From Halonatronomonas sp964558325 (GTDB lineage: Bacteria > Bacillota > Halanaerobiia > Halanaerobiales > Halarsenatibacteraceae), in contig CAZLCX010000001.1 of assembly GCA_964558325.1 (NCBI GenBank), positions 62,001 through 126,000 of the forward strand: a DNA stretch of 64,000 nt, written 5' to 3'. This document shows positions 27,873 to 36,180 of this stretch, piece after piece. Positions within the stretch are counted from its first letter, which is position 1. Every line of letters begins with the position of its first letter. The notes beneath the pieces were generated by a model, which searched no databases, was not told the DNA's origin, and saw only the letters and a program-made list of their open reading frames with translations. A program made the translations under genes and the position numbers.

Positions 27873-27890
27873 AAAGGGGTTTCAAAATTT

Positions 27891-28877
27891 ATGAGTAAGT
27901 CTTTTTGGCAGGAGTTAGAAAACCTAATGAATAGCGGTGATAACGGGCTTATTGCCACCTTTATTGGCGGAGATTTTTCAGATGAATATTCTCCCTTTGA
28001 AAAGGGTGACCGGCTAGTAATAACCGAAGATAACTGGATTACTTCATCAAAAAATAAAAACAATATTGATATAGATTATTTTCAGGATAAATTTAATAGG
28101 TATCGTGATATTAACCAACCTGTTTTAGAAAAGTTCAATACTAAAAATGGTGAGATAGAAATATACCTTGAAAAGCTCCAGCAGACAGAACGCTTAATGC
28201 TCTTTGGTGCTGGCCATGTTGCCCAGCCGCTGGCAAAAATTGCAGCAATGAATGATTTTTTGGTAGAGGTCATAGATGATAGAGAGGATTTCAATAATCC
28301 AGATAATTTTCCTGATGCAGATAAATATCACTGTCAGTCCTTTTCTGAATTTCTGGAGAATTATCAACCTCAACCGTCTGATTATATAGTGATTGTAACC
28401 AGAGGCCATCAGTATGATTATGATGTCTTAAAGGCAGTTATTGCTGGTGACTGGAAATATCTCGGGATGATAGGCAGTAAGCGCAAGGTCAGCTTATTAT
28501 TCGATGACTTAAAAGATGACTTAAAAAATGAAAAGCTTGATTTAAATAGACTTGAGCAGGTAGATGCCCCGATTGGAATAGANNNNNNNNNNNNNNNNNN
28601 NNNNNNNNNNNNNNNNNNNNNNNNNNNNNNNNNNNNNNNNNNNNNNNNNNNNNNNNNNNNNNNNNNNNNNNNNNNNNNNNNNACAATCGGTGGAGGACCT
28701 GCTGAAGCAGAAGTTATTGCAAAGTCAGTCGAGCTTCTTAAGGCCAGGCAGAAAGAGCCTGAAAAACTTCATTTTAGAATGGATAATGAAACCTCAGCAG
28801 AAACTGGAGGAATCTGTGGCGGCAATGTCGATATATTTCTGGAACCATATAATTTTAATAACGGAGGAGTGCAGTAA
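27891..28877 (+). CDS. xdhC: XdhC/CoxI-family maturation factor, interior missing
   Basis: About 60 N-terminal residues that are only weakly family-like are followed by the XdhC Rossmann domain (RLMLFGAGHVAQPLAKIA, VIDDREDFNN, IVTRGHQYDYDVL, YLGMIGSKRK). After the N run, TIGGGPAEAEVIAKSVELL and GGICGGNVDIFLEPY match the XdhC_CoxI domain, usually N-terminal but here at the C terminus. XdhC proteins bind molybdenum cofactor and insert it in sulfurated form into xanthine-dehydrogenase-type enzymes. The gap lies between the domains, so a fusion of two partial genes cannot be fully excluded, though both sides are in the XdhC family. Confidence 0.8.
   Translation: MSKSFWQELENLMNSGDNGLIATFIGGDFSDEYSPFEKGDRLVITEDNWITSSKNKNNIDIDYFQDKFNRYRDINQPVLEKFNTKNGEIEIYLEKLQQTERLMLFGAGHVAQPLAKIAAMNDFLVEVIDDREDFNNPDNFPDADKYHCQSFSEFLENYQPQPSDYIVIVTRGHQYDYDVLKAVIAGDWKYLGMIGSKRKVSLLFDDLKDDLKNEKLDLNRLEQVDAPIGIXXXXXXXXXXXXXXXXXXXXXXXXXXXXXXXXXXTIGGGPAEAEVIAKSVELLKARQKEPEKLHFRMDNETSAETGGICGGNVDIFLEPYNFNNGGVQ
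28583..28682. other. Assembly gap (100 N) inside xdhC, true missing sequence
   Basis: No overlap between the two flanks. The missing part should hold the end of the Rossmann domain (after APIGI) and the start of the XdhC_CoxI domain; real length unknown. Confidence 0.9.
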
Positions 28878-28879
28878 AA

Positions 28880-29902
28880 TTGGAAAAATTAGCAGTTGAA
28901 GATGCAGTAGGACATGTTCTGGCTCATGATATTACAGAGATTAAGCCAGGTGAAGATAAAGGACCTGCCTTTAAAAAAGGTGATATTATTAAAGAAGAAG
29001 ATATACCCCATCTACTTGATCTAGGTAAAAGGCATATTTATATCTGGGAAAAGAAACCTGGTTATCTCCATGAAAATGAAGCAGCAGCCAGACTTGCAGA
29101 TTTAGGCCAGGGCAAGAATATTAAGAGATCAGAACCCTCAGAGGGTAAAATTAATCTTTATGCAGCCAGAGATGGACTGCTAAAAATAAATAAAGAGCTT
29201 TTATTTAAAATAAATATTAAAGATAAGTTAATGATGGCAACCAGGCATAATTATACACCGGTTAAAGAGGGAGATTATTTAGCTGGAACCAGGATTATTC
29301 CTCTCTTAATTGCTGAGGAAGAGCTTAAGGCAGTTGAAGCAGAAATAGAAGCTGAAAAAATCATTAATGTTATTCCCTATGAAACTAAAAAAGCAGCCAT
29401 CATAACTACAGGTAGCGAAGTCTATAATGGCAGAATAAAAGATAAATTTACCCCTGTGGTTGAAGAGAAACTTTCTAATTATAGTATTAAAACAGTCTTT
29501 AAAAAGCTGGTAACTGATGATAAGGGCTTAATTAAAAAGGCTATCGAAGAGGCGATTGCTTCAGGAGTTGATATAGTGGTCTGTACTGGAGGTATGTCAG
29601 TAGATCCAGATGATTTAACACCGGCTGCAATTAAGAATGCGGCTGATCAAGTAATAACCTATGGTGCACCAGTGCTGCCTGGGGCAATGTTTATGCTGGG
29701 CTATCAGAATGAGGTTCCCCTGGTTGGCCTGCCTGGCTGTGTAATGTTCTCTAAGACTACAGTATTTGATTTAATGCTGCCAAGAATTGCAATTAATGAG
29801 AAATTAACTGGAGAAGATATTGCAGCCTACGGTCATGGAGGCTTATGTTTATCCTGTGATACCTGCGTTTATCCAGATTGCAACTTTGGTAAAGGAGTCT
29901 AA
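28880..29902 (+). CDS. Molybdopterin-binding protein, MoeA-like
   Basis: 340 residues, TTG start with CGGAGGAG upstream. The N-terminal part (AVEDAVGHVLAHDITEIKPG) is MoeA domain-like. The C-terminal half has the MoCF/MoaB molybdopterin-binding domain with AIITTGSEVYNGRI and VVCTGGMSVDPDDLTP, then GAPVLPGAMFMLGY and a Cys-rich tail with CLSCDTCVYPDC. This subfamily accompanies selenium-dependent molybdenum hydroxylases and probably helps insert molybdenum or select cofactor. Last gene of the maturation block. Confidence 0.85.
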   Translation: MEKLAVEDAVGHVLAHDITEIKPGEDKGPAFKKGDIIKEEDIPHLLDLGKRHIYIWEKKPGYLHENEAAARLADLGQGKNIKRSEPSEGKINLYAARDGLLKINKELLFKINIKDKLMMATRHNYTPVKEGDYLAGTRIIPLLIAEEELKAVEAEIEAEKIINVIPYETKKAAIITTGSEVYNGRIKDKFTPVVEEKLSNYSIKTVFKKLVTDDKGLIKKAIEEAIASGVDIVVCTGGMSVDPDDLTPAAIKNAADQVITYGAPVLPGAMFMLGYQNEVPLVGLPGCVMFSKTTVFDLMLPRIAINEKLTGEDIAAYGHGGLCLSCDTCVYPDCNFGKGV

Positions 29903-29913
29903 TTCTAAGACTC
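29895..29913 (+). terminator. Possible weak terminator between converging genes
   Basis: Six-bp stem GAGTCT / AGACTC with a 7-base loop spanning the stop of the MoeA-like gene, followed by an AT-rich run. It lies just before the end of the converging ylqH-like gene and may serve both strands. Weak. Confidence 0.35.
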
Positions 29914-29917
29914 TTAA

Positions 29918-30184
29918 TTATTCCTCTAAACTGTAAATAAATGCCAGTATCTCAGCCACAACTTCATATAGTTCAACAGGAATTTCCTGGCCAATTTCCA
30001 AGGCAAGTAAAGTCTTAACAAGATCCTGGTCTGTCTGAATTGGGATATTTTTCTCTTCGGCTTTTTTCAAGATCTTTTCAGCAATATCTCCTTTACCCTT
30101 GGCCAGGATTTTAGGGGCAGAATCTTTTTCAAGGTCATAACCGAGGGCAGCAGCCTGCTGTTCTCTATTATTATTTTCATTCAT
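29918..30184 (-). CDS. ylqH: FlhB C-terminal-domain-like protein (YlqH type)
   Basis: 88 residues from the ATG at 30184 (AAAGGA 9-10 bases upstream; the ATG at 30193 touches that site). It corresponds to the cytoplasmic C-terminal domain of FlhB/EscU export switch proteins: AAALGYDLEKDSAPKILAKG in place of the usual ALRYD..APKVVAKG, and lacks the NPTH autocleavage motif and membrane domain. Soluble stand-alone homologues (YlqH) occur widely in Firmicutes beside YlqG. Function unknown; probably linked to the neighbouring FliK-like protein. Confidence 0.8.
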   Translation of the reverse strand: MNENNNREQQAAALGYDLEKDSAPKILAKGKGDIAEKILKKAEEKNIPIQTDQDLVKTLLALEIGQEIPVELYEVVAEILAFIYSLEE

Positions 30185-30198
30185 AATTATCATTCCTT

Positions 30199-31161
30199 TT
30201 AAGCTTTAATATCTATATGTTGAAATCTTTCAATAATTTCTTTAAAGCTGGAATCATTTTTGAGATCTATATTCTCAGTAATTATTTCTTCTCTTAACTT
30301 TAAATTATCTATTTCTTCAATAGTTTTAGCATCGACACTGGCCAAACTATAATTTAATTTAGAAATATTTTCTCTTAAAAGATTCATATTAGCTTCAATG
30401 GCTTCTTTTAATTTATTATTAGTAGTTAAAAAACTGGCATTAATTCTTCTATTTAGAATTTTAATATCAGCTTTTACTGTTGAACTTTCTGAGAGATCAA
30501 TAATAAAGCTTACCTGGTAACCTTTGTTTTTATCCTCCTCATAGTCCTGGGTATCTTTAGTAATTCTTAAATATAGCCTGTCTGCAGTCTCCCTTTGACT
30601 ATTTATGAATAAGGGCATTTCAATGTATAAAAGGAGTTGTTGCTTTTCATTTAAGTTTGAAACCTGATTTAATAAGGCTATTCCAGTAGCAGAAGAGAGG
30701 TTGTCTGATTCGGCAAGTAATTTTGATATATTACCTTCTCTAAAAAATTCAATTAAATCAGAGAGGTTATTAATATTAAAATTTTCAGGGGGCTGATTTT
30801 CATAACCTAGAGCTTCCAGAAAGAATTTTCTTACAGGCAGATTATTTCTATTTAGAAAAGCTGCAGACTCTATCAATAATCTCTGGATATTAGAATCAGG
30901 ATTTTCAGAAATAAATTCAATTAAAGGCACTATCAGCTCAGGATCTAAAGGCAGTTCAGAAGCAAGCCAGCTCTGAAAAAATATTTTCTGGTTTTCAGGA
31001 GATAATTCTGCAAAACTATTAATTAAATTATCAAGAGCTGATTGGATCTCCTCGCCACCTTTATCAGCCGTAGTTGAAAGATTTTCATTAATTAAGCTTT
31101 GATTATCTCGCATAATTTTTTCTAATTCAATTTTTATAACTTGATCGATCCTTGAAACCAT
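30199..31161 (-). CDS. ylqG: FliK-like hook-length control C-domain protein (YlqG type)
   Basis: 320 residues with no signal peptide or membrane segment. The C-terminal part (about 195-270: GYQVSFIIDLSESSTVKAD, KLKEAIEANMNLLRENISKL) resembles the Flg_hook domain at the C terminus of FliK. The N-terminal 190 residues are helical and acidic. Directly upstream of the YlqH-like gene (14-base spacing), the same pairing as ylqG-ylqH in Bacillus. No other flagellar or secretion genes are nearby. Assignment rests on pattern and context. Confidence 0.6.
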   Translation of the reverse strand: MVSRIDQVIKIELEKIMRDNQSLINENLSTTADKGGEEIQSALDNLINSFAELSPENQKIFFQSWLASELPLDPELIVPLIEFISENPDSNIQRLLIESAAFLNRNNLPVRKFFLEALGYENQPPENFNINNLSDLIEFFREGNISKLLAESDNLSSATGIALLNQVSNLNEKQQLLLYIEMPLFINSQRETADRLYLRITKDTQDYEEDKNKGYQVSFIIDLSESSTVKADIKILNRRINASFLTTNNKLKEAIEANMNLLRENISKLNYSLASVDAKTIEEIDNLKLREEIITENIDLKNDSSFKEIIERFQHIDIKA

Positions 31162-31187
31162 GATATCCTCCTGCTCTTATTCAGAGA

Positions 31188-31793
31188 TTATTCAGTAACA
31201 AATTCAGATACAAGATCTTTGCCAATCTGATTTAATTTATTTAAGGCTTCTTTATCTTCAGAAATTAAATTATTATCAGTATTTGGATATAAAAATTGGG
31301 TTAACTTTTTTGCATTAATTGCCTTAAAGAATAAAGAAGTTACTTTTTCTAAAGCTATAAATTGGTCTTCATAAGCAGGTGCTCCAGCTGCCCCAATTAA
31401 AACCGATCTTCTTTTCTTATTTCTATCAATAATAGGCTCTTCTAGAACATATTTGCTGGCCCAGAGAGGCTGACAGCGATCAATCATTTTTTTAATGTGA
31501 GAAGGTGTGCCATTAAAAAATACAGGAGAGGAAAGCAAAACAATATCAGCTTTATCGAAATCTTTTAAAAGCCCTGTCATATCATCATTAAATACACATT
31601 CAGCAGTCTTATCACAGTGGAAACAGGCAGTGCAGGCCCTTATATTCATAGTAAAGGGCTTGATAAATTTTTCAGATATTTCTATATTTTCTTTTTCAGC
31701 TTTTTCTTTACAGCCATCTACAATTTTATCCAGCATAAAACTACTATTGCTATTAGAACGGGGACTTCCCTTGATTGCAAGTAAATTTAACAT
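31188..31793 (-). CDS. Flavodoxin-family NAD(P)H-dependent oxidoreductase
   Basis: 201 residues. FMN-binding loop GSPRSNSNSSFML near the N terminus; a four-Cys stretch CTACFHCDKTAEC at about residues 53-65 as in iron-sulfur flavoproteins and related reductases, followed by DDMTGLL; LLSSPVFFNGTPSHIKKMIDRC is the second flavin-contacting region. The substrate is unknown. It has its own near-consensus promoter and an AGGAGGT ribosome site. Confidence 0.85.
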   Translation of the reverse strand: MLNLLAIKGSPRSNSNSSFMLDKIVDGCKEKAEKENIEISEKFIKPFTMNIRACTACFHCDKTAECVFNDDMTGLLKDFDKADIVLLSSPVFFNGTPSHIKKMIDRCQPLWASKYVLEEPIIDRNKKRRSVLIGAAGAPAYEDQFIALEKVTSLFFKAINAKKLTQFLYPNTDNNLISEDKEALNKLNQIGKDLVSEFVTE

Positions 31794-31821
31794 CTGCTAT
31801 AACCTCCTATCGATTAATCTA

Positions 31822-31850
31822 ATTGTATAGGCATAGCCTTATAATGTCAA
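31822..31850 (-). promoter_or_regulatory. Near-consensus sigma-70 (SigA) promoter for the flavodoxin-family gene
   Basis: On the minus strand: TTGACA (31850-31845), 17-bp spacer, TACAAT (31827-31822). Six of six and five of six consensus matches. Transcription would start near 31815, about 22 bases before the ATG. It may also serve the ylqG/ylqH-like genes downstream. Confidence 0.8.
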
Positions 31851-31880
31851 CAATCAGGGAAATCCCCTTTATAAATTAAT

Positions 31881-33095
31881 TTATTTTAGATTATCTTTTT
31901 CAGTATCTAAACTATATTTATCATTTTCTGCTAATAAGCTTACACCACCAGTATATTCTGGAATACTGTCTTCGTCTGCTTCATAACCAGGTTCTGTATA
32001 GGCAAATATTTTTCCCTCAAAATTACGTAAGACAACTTTACCAGGTGATCTAGAGATTAAATATTGAGGGTTAACAGGTATCTTGCCCCCTCCTCCTGGG
32101 GCATCAATAACATAAGTTGGAATGGCCATTCCAGTTGTATGCTGCCTTAATGATTCGATGATACTAATACCTCTATCAACTCTAGTTCTAAAATGTTCAA
32201 TTCCCTGGGAAAGATCACACTGATAAATATAATAGGGTTTGATTCTCATTTTAAGCATTCCATGAACCAGATCACGCATTATTTTTGGTTTATCATTAAT
32301 TCCTTTTAGGAGAACAGACTGGTTACCAACTGGAATTCCAGCCTCTACAAGTAATTTAGCCGCCCTTTCAGTTTCAGGAGTTATTTCATCAGGATGATTA
32401 AAATGAGTATTTAAATAAATCGGGTGATATTTTTTTAGCATATTTACTAGTTCAGGAGTTATTCTCTGGGGCATTACTACTGGAGTTCTCGACCCAATTC
32501 TTATAATTTCAACATGATCAATTGCCCTTAATTTTTTGATTATCTTTTCCAATTTTTCATTAGAAATTAAAAGGGCATCTCCCCCTGATAATAAAACGTC
32601 ACGAACCCTGGGGGTTTCTCTGATATAATCAATGGCCTTCTCAATTTCGCCTAAAGGTAAAGCTTCATCATTTGAACCGGCAAATCTTCTCCTGGTACAA
32701 TGACGGCAGTACATGGAACATTGATCAGTAATCAGTAGAAGTACCCTATCTGGATAGCGGTGGGTTAAACCTGGAACTGGAGAATCAACATCTTCGTGGA
32801 GTGGGTCTTCCATATCTGCTCTACCAAGATTTAACTCTTCAGAAACTGGAACAGCCTGTTTTTTGATCGGGCAGTCTGGATTTTCATTATTAATTAAGCT
32901 TGCATAGTAAGGAGTTATAGCCATTCTTAATTTTCCTAAGGCCTGATTTATTTCTTTTTTTTCCTGCTTCGTTAGTTCAATAACTTTGCTTAAATGATCA
33001 ACATCAGTAATTCTATTTTTTAGCTGCCAGTGCCAGTCATTCCAGTCAGATTCTTCAACATCTTTCCATAGATCAATCTTTTGATATTCTTTCAT
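31881..33095 (-). CDS. kamA: Lysine 2,3-aminomutase
   Basis: 404 residues, radical-SAM enzyme with PLP (L-lysine to L-beta-lysine, EC 5.4.3.2), the first step of lysine fermentation. The [4Fe-4S]/SAM cluster uses Cys126, Cys130 and Cys133 in CSMYCRHCTRRRF. The C-terminal region DAPGGGGKIPVNPQYL contains the PLP lysine. GAGGGGGA ribosome site before ATG 33095. It is transcribed away from the other kam genes and has a sigma-54 promoter at 33214-33231. EpmB (the EF-P lysine mutase) is shorter and not expected in this setting. Confidence 0.95.
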   Translation of the reverse strand: MKEYQKIDLWKDVEESDWNDWHWQLKNRITDVDHLSKVIELTKQEKKEINQALGKLRMAITPYYASLINNENPDCPIKKQAVPVSEELNLGRADMEDPLHEDVDSPVPGLTHRYPDRVLLLITDQCSMYCRHCTRRRFAGSNDEALPLGEIEKAIDYIRETPRVRDVLLSGGDALLISNEKLEKIIKKLRAIDHVEIIRIGSRTPVVMPQRITPELVNMLKKYHPIYLNTHFNHPDEITPETERAAKLLVEAGIPVGNQSVLLKGINDKPKIMRDLVHGMLKMRIKPYYIYQCDLSQGIEHFRTRVDRGISIIESLRQHTTGMAIPTYVIDAPGGGGKIPVNPQYLISRSPGKVVLRNFEGKIFAYTEPGYEADEDSIPEYTGGVSLLAENDKYSLDTEKDNLK

Positions 33096-33125
33096 TAAAA
33101 ATTCCCCCTCGTATTATGTAGTTAG

Positions 33126-33141
33126 TAATTCTTAAGAATTA
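33126..33141 (-). promoter_or_regulatory. Perfect 16-bp palindrome in the kamA leader
   Basis: TAATTCTTAAGAATTA reads the same on both strands. It lies between the predicted sigma-54 start (about 33204) and the kamA ATG, 31 bases before the start codon. A candidate operator; all its bases but two are A or T, so chance is possible. Confidence 0.35.
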
Positions 33142-33213
33142 TCAGTTTTAAACTTAAATTAGAGCATTATTAATTCGGTTTAGATTTTAATTATTTATCT
33201 CCACATTAATTAA

Positions 33214-33231
33214 GTGCAAGTTTTATGCCAA
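33214..33231 (-). promoter_or_regulatory. Sigma-54 (-24/-12) promoter of kamA
   Basis: On the minus strand TTGGCATAAAACTTGCAC, close to the consensus TTGGCACG-N4-TTGCW, with the GG and GC doublets the required 12 bases apart. The start would be near 33204. A sigma-54 activator gene lies at 36181. Confidence 0.8.
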
Positions 33232-33282
33232 TTAATTTTTTTGTTTTTTTAAAACTTAAACTGGAAATTTTGGATAATTTAT

Positions 33283-33291
33283 TGTTATAAT
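33283..33291 (+). promoter_or_regulatory. Extended -10 promoter for the racemase gene
   Basis: TG at 33283-33284 and TATAAT at 33286-33291 form an extended -10 element; the -35 region is poor (TGGAAA at 33262-33267, 18-base spacing). It lies 35 bases before the ATG and diverges from the kamA promoter. Confidence 0.5.
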
Positions 33292-33326
33292 AGATGGGAA
33301 GCAATAATAAACTGGAGGTATAAATA

Positions 33327-34409
33327 ATGACTAAATATCCCTGTACCAATATTCATTTAGATAAGATTAGAGAAAATGCTAGACAGATGAAAGAAAAATG
33401 TGCTGATAATGGTATAAAACTTGCCGGTGTAGCTAAAGGAGCCGCCGGTGATCTTAAAGTTGCCAGGGCCTTTTTAGAAGGCGGGATAGACCAGCTTGCT
33501 GATTCAAGAATTCAAAACTTAAAAAAATTTAAAGAAGCTGGCCTTGAAGCTGAAATGCTTCTTTTAAGATTGCCCAATCCTGGCGAAGTAGAGGAAGTTA
33601 TTGAATATGCAGATATCAGTCTAAATACTGAACTAAAGACTCTTAGGGCTTTATCAAAAGCAGCCAGGTCTAAAAATAAAAAACATAAAGTTATAATTAT
33701 GGTTGATGTTGGTGATTTAAGAGAAGGAGTAATGCAGGATGATCTGCCTGAATTTTTAATGGAAGCACTGGAACTAACTGGCATAGAAGTCTTAGGTATA
33801 GGAACTAATGTAGGTTGTTACGGTGGAGTTCTTCCAACCCCTACAAATACAAAAGTTCTTGTGGATTTAAGAGATCGACTGGAAACCACTTTAAATTGTA
33901 AACTACCAGTTATCTCTGGAGGGAATACAGCCACCTTGATTTTATTAGAAAAAGATCAGCTGCCAAAGGGCATTAACCATTTTAGAATTGGTGAAGGTAT
34001 AATTCAGGGGACAGATGTAACCCATCAGCGAGATCTACTTGGCTTTAACAGGCAGAATATTACCCTGACAGCCCCGATTATTGAACTAAAATATAAACCA
34101 TCAGTACCTACAGGAAAGATAGGCCATGATGCCTTTGGTCAGAAACCAGAGTTTGAAGATAAAGGCACCAGGCTTAGAGCAATCCTGGAAGTAGGCCGCC
34201 AGGATGTTAGACCAGATGGAGTTAAGCCAACGATTGAAGGCATTGAAGTTATTGGTGCCAGCAGTGACCATCTCCTCCTTGATGTAACAGATGCAGAAAA
34301 AGAACTTGAAGTTGGCGATTTAATTACCTTTGAACTTGGCTATGGAGCAATGCTTTCAGCTATGACCACCAATTACCTTTATAGAAATTATCTTGATGAA
34401 GAAGCTTAA
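33327..34409 (+). CDS. orr: Alanine/ornithine racemase-family PLP enzyme (ornithine or lysine racemase)
   Basis: 360 residues, alanine racemase-like N-terminal TIM barrel. AGVAKGAAGDLKVARAFLEG is the PLP-lysine region (Lys about residue 38), with DSRIQNLKKF and VISGGNTATL further on. Family members interconvert L- and D-ornithine in clostridia. Here the neighbours are lysine genes, and lysine 5,6-aminomutase (KamDE, encoded at 39851) also accepts D-lysine, so a lysine racemase role is plausible; this is inference. GGAGGT ribosome site. The last bases overlap the end of the opposing amidohydrolase gene. Confidence 0.8.
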   Translation: MTKYPCTNIHLDKIRENARQMKEKCADNGIKLAGVAKGAAGDLKVARAFLEGGIDQLADSRIQNLKKFKEAGLEAEMLLLRLPNPGEVEEVIEYADISLNTELKTLRALSKAARSKNKKHKVIIMVDVGDLREGVMQDDLPEFLMEALELTGIEVLGIGTNVGCYGGVLPTPTNTKVLVDLRDRLETTLNCKLPVISGGNTATLILLEKDQLPKGINHFRIGEGIIQGTDVTHQRDLLGFNRQNITLTAPIIELKYKPSVPTGKIGHDAFGQKPEFEDKGTRLRAILEVGRQDVRPDGVKPTIEGIEVIGASSDHLLLDVTDAEKELEVGDLITFELGYGAMLSAMTTNYLYRNYLDEEA

Positions 34410-36013
34410 TAAACTTTAACCCCATGCTGATAAGTAGCTTCAATTTCAAGATCGGATATATTTTCTGCTGGAATATTATTAGGATTTTCTGAAAGAATTA
34501 CAAAATCTGCAAGCTGTCCTGGCTTTAAATTGCCTTTATAGTGGCTTTCGCCACTTAGAACAGCACCTGCTCTAGTAAATAAATCCCAGGCCTTATCCAG
34601 TTTTAATTTCTCATTTGGTCTCCAGCCAGCAGCAGGTTTAGCTTCTTTATTCTGTCTGGTTATAGCAGTTTGAATTCCCCAGAGAGGATTGGTCGGCTCG
34701 ATAGGTGCATCAGAACTACCGGCCAGGCAGGCTCCCTTATCAATCAGGCTCTTCCAGGCATATGAATTCCTGGCCAGTTCTTTTTCTACATAATCTTCAA
34801 CAAAACTCCAGTCTGTAGCAACAAAAGCAGGCTGGATGGCCAGGTTCATGTTTATATCTCCAAGTCTTTTTAACTGTTCTTTTCTAGTAACCTGACAGTG
34901 AATTAGCAAAGATTCATTTATATTGAAACCATTTTTACTGGCATTTTCCATAACCTTTAAAGCTAAATCTAAAGCTCTATCACCGATGACATGAATGGCA
35001 GCTGTAAAATCATATTTAGCAGCGGTATTCAATAGCTTAACAAGTTTATCCTCAGATAACAATAAATCACCATAATTAGAATTGCTATTGAGATATGGCC
35101 GGCTTAATGCCGCAGTCTTAGCTCCAAGAGAACCATCTAGCATGATTTTTAGGGGCCCATGAAGCTTCCAGAAGTTGCCTTTGCCAGTCTGGCAGGAATT
35201 TTCTTTTAACCACTCAATTTCTTTTATAGAATTTACTCTTTGCTGAAGCCATAATCTTGGGAAACTGGCATCGCTTTTGATTAGCTTATTATAGGCAGAA
35301 AGCATAGGTTCAGGATTATTTATAGCATTTAAGTCATCAGTTCCAACTGAGGTAATCCCTTCAGCAAGAAGCTTTTTACTTGCTGAGATCATAGTTTTAG
35401 TAATACCTTCTAAATCAGGTTTCGGCAGATTATTTTCTAAGAGGTTAATTGCACTATCATAAATTCGGCCATCTGGTCGGCCGTCTTTATATCTACCAAT
35501 CCGACCACTTTCTGGATCCTCTGTCTCTTTATTAATGTTAGCCAGTCTCAATGCTTTAGAGTTTAAAGCAGCAGCATGATAACAGGCCCTGGTGATTATT
35601 AATGGCTGATCGGCGACTAAACTGTCTAGTATCTTTCGGTCAGGCAGCTTGCTATCAGGGAATTTTTGGTCATGAAGTCTGATAGCTCTTAATAGTCCAC
35701 CATTATTATCTGCTTTATTTTTTGACCATTCAGAGATTACTTTTTTGAATTCATCTAAAGACCTAATATCTGAAAGATCCAGTGCCTGGATATCTCTACC
35801 TAATTGATATAAATGGAGATGGGAATCATTAAAGCCTGCTGTTACAGTTTTGCCTTTAAGATCAATCTTAGGTAGGTCTCCCCATGCACTTAATAATGAA
35901 TTTTTATCTCCTGCAGCAACTATCCTTCCATTTCTTACTAAAAAAGCAGCATCTTTTTCCCAGTCATTATATGCTTTTCTTAAATTACAGTTATAAAATA
36001 ACCTATCATTCAT
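34406..36013 (-). CDS. YtcJ-like amidohydrolase (amidohydrolase family 3)
   Basis: 535 residues. N-terminal metal motif GFNDSHLHLYQLGRD, later HVIGDRALDLALKVME and SSDAPIEPTNPLWGIQTA, as in the YtcJ/amidohydrolase-3 family; substrates of this family are mostly unknown (N-substituted formamide deformylase is one member). AAGGAGG ribosome site. It is nested inside the lysine island on the opposite strand; a role in amide-linked lysine derivatives is possible but unsupported. Its end overlaps the racemase end by 4 bases. Confidence 0.8.
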   Translation of the reverse strand: MNDRLFYNCNLRKAYNDWEKDAAFLVRNGRIVAAGDKNSLLSAWGDLPKIDLKGKTVTAGFNDSHLHLYQLGRDIQALDLSDIRSLDEFKKVISEWSKNKADNNGGLLRAIRLHDQKFPDSKLPDRKILDSLVADQPLIITRACYHAAALNSKALRLANINKETEDPESGRIGRYKDGRPDGRIYDSAINLLENNLPKPDLEGITKTMISASKKLLAEGITSVGTDDLNAINNPEPMLSAYNKLIKSDASFPRLWLQQRVNSIKEIEWLKENSCQTGKGNFWKLHGPLKIMLDGSLGAKTAALSRPYLNSNSNYGDLLLSEDKLVKLLNTAAKYDFTAAIHVIGDRALDLALKVMENASKNGFNINESLLIHCQVTRKEQLKRLGDINMNLAIQPAFVATDWSFVEDYVEKELARNSYAWKSLIDKGACLAGSSDAPIEPTNPLWGIQTAITRQNKEAKPAAGWRPNEKLKLDKAWDLFTRAGAVLSGESHYKGNLKPGQLADFVILSENPNNIPAENISDLEIEATYQHGVKVY

Positions 36014-36180
36014 TATTTTTCCTCCTTATTATAATGATATCATATAAACTAGAGATTAAGAAATCTGAAAAATTTTTTGCTTTTAGAAAAATATTTTGCG
36101 CTAAAATGCAGGTATAATTCATTTTAAATTGAATAATAATATTAGAAAGCTTATTTTTACTATTAGGGAGGAAATATCAG

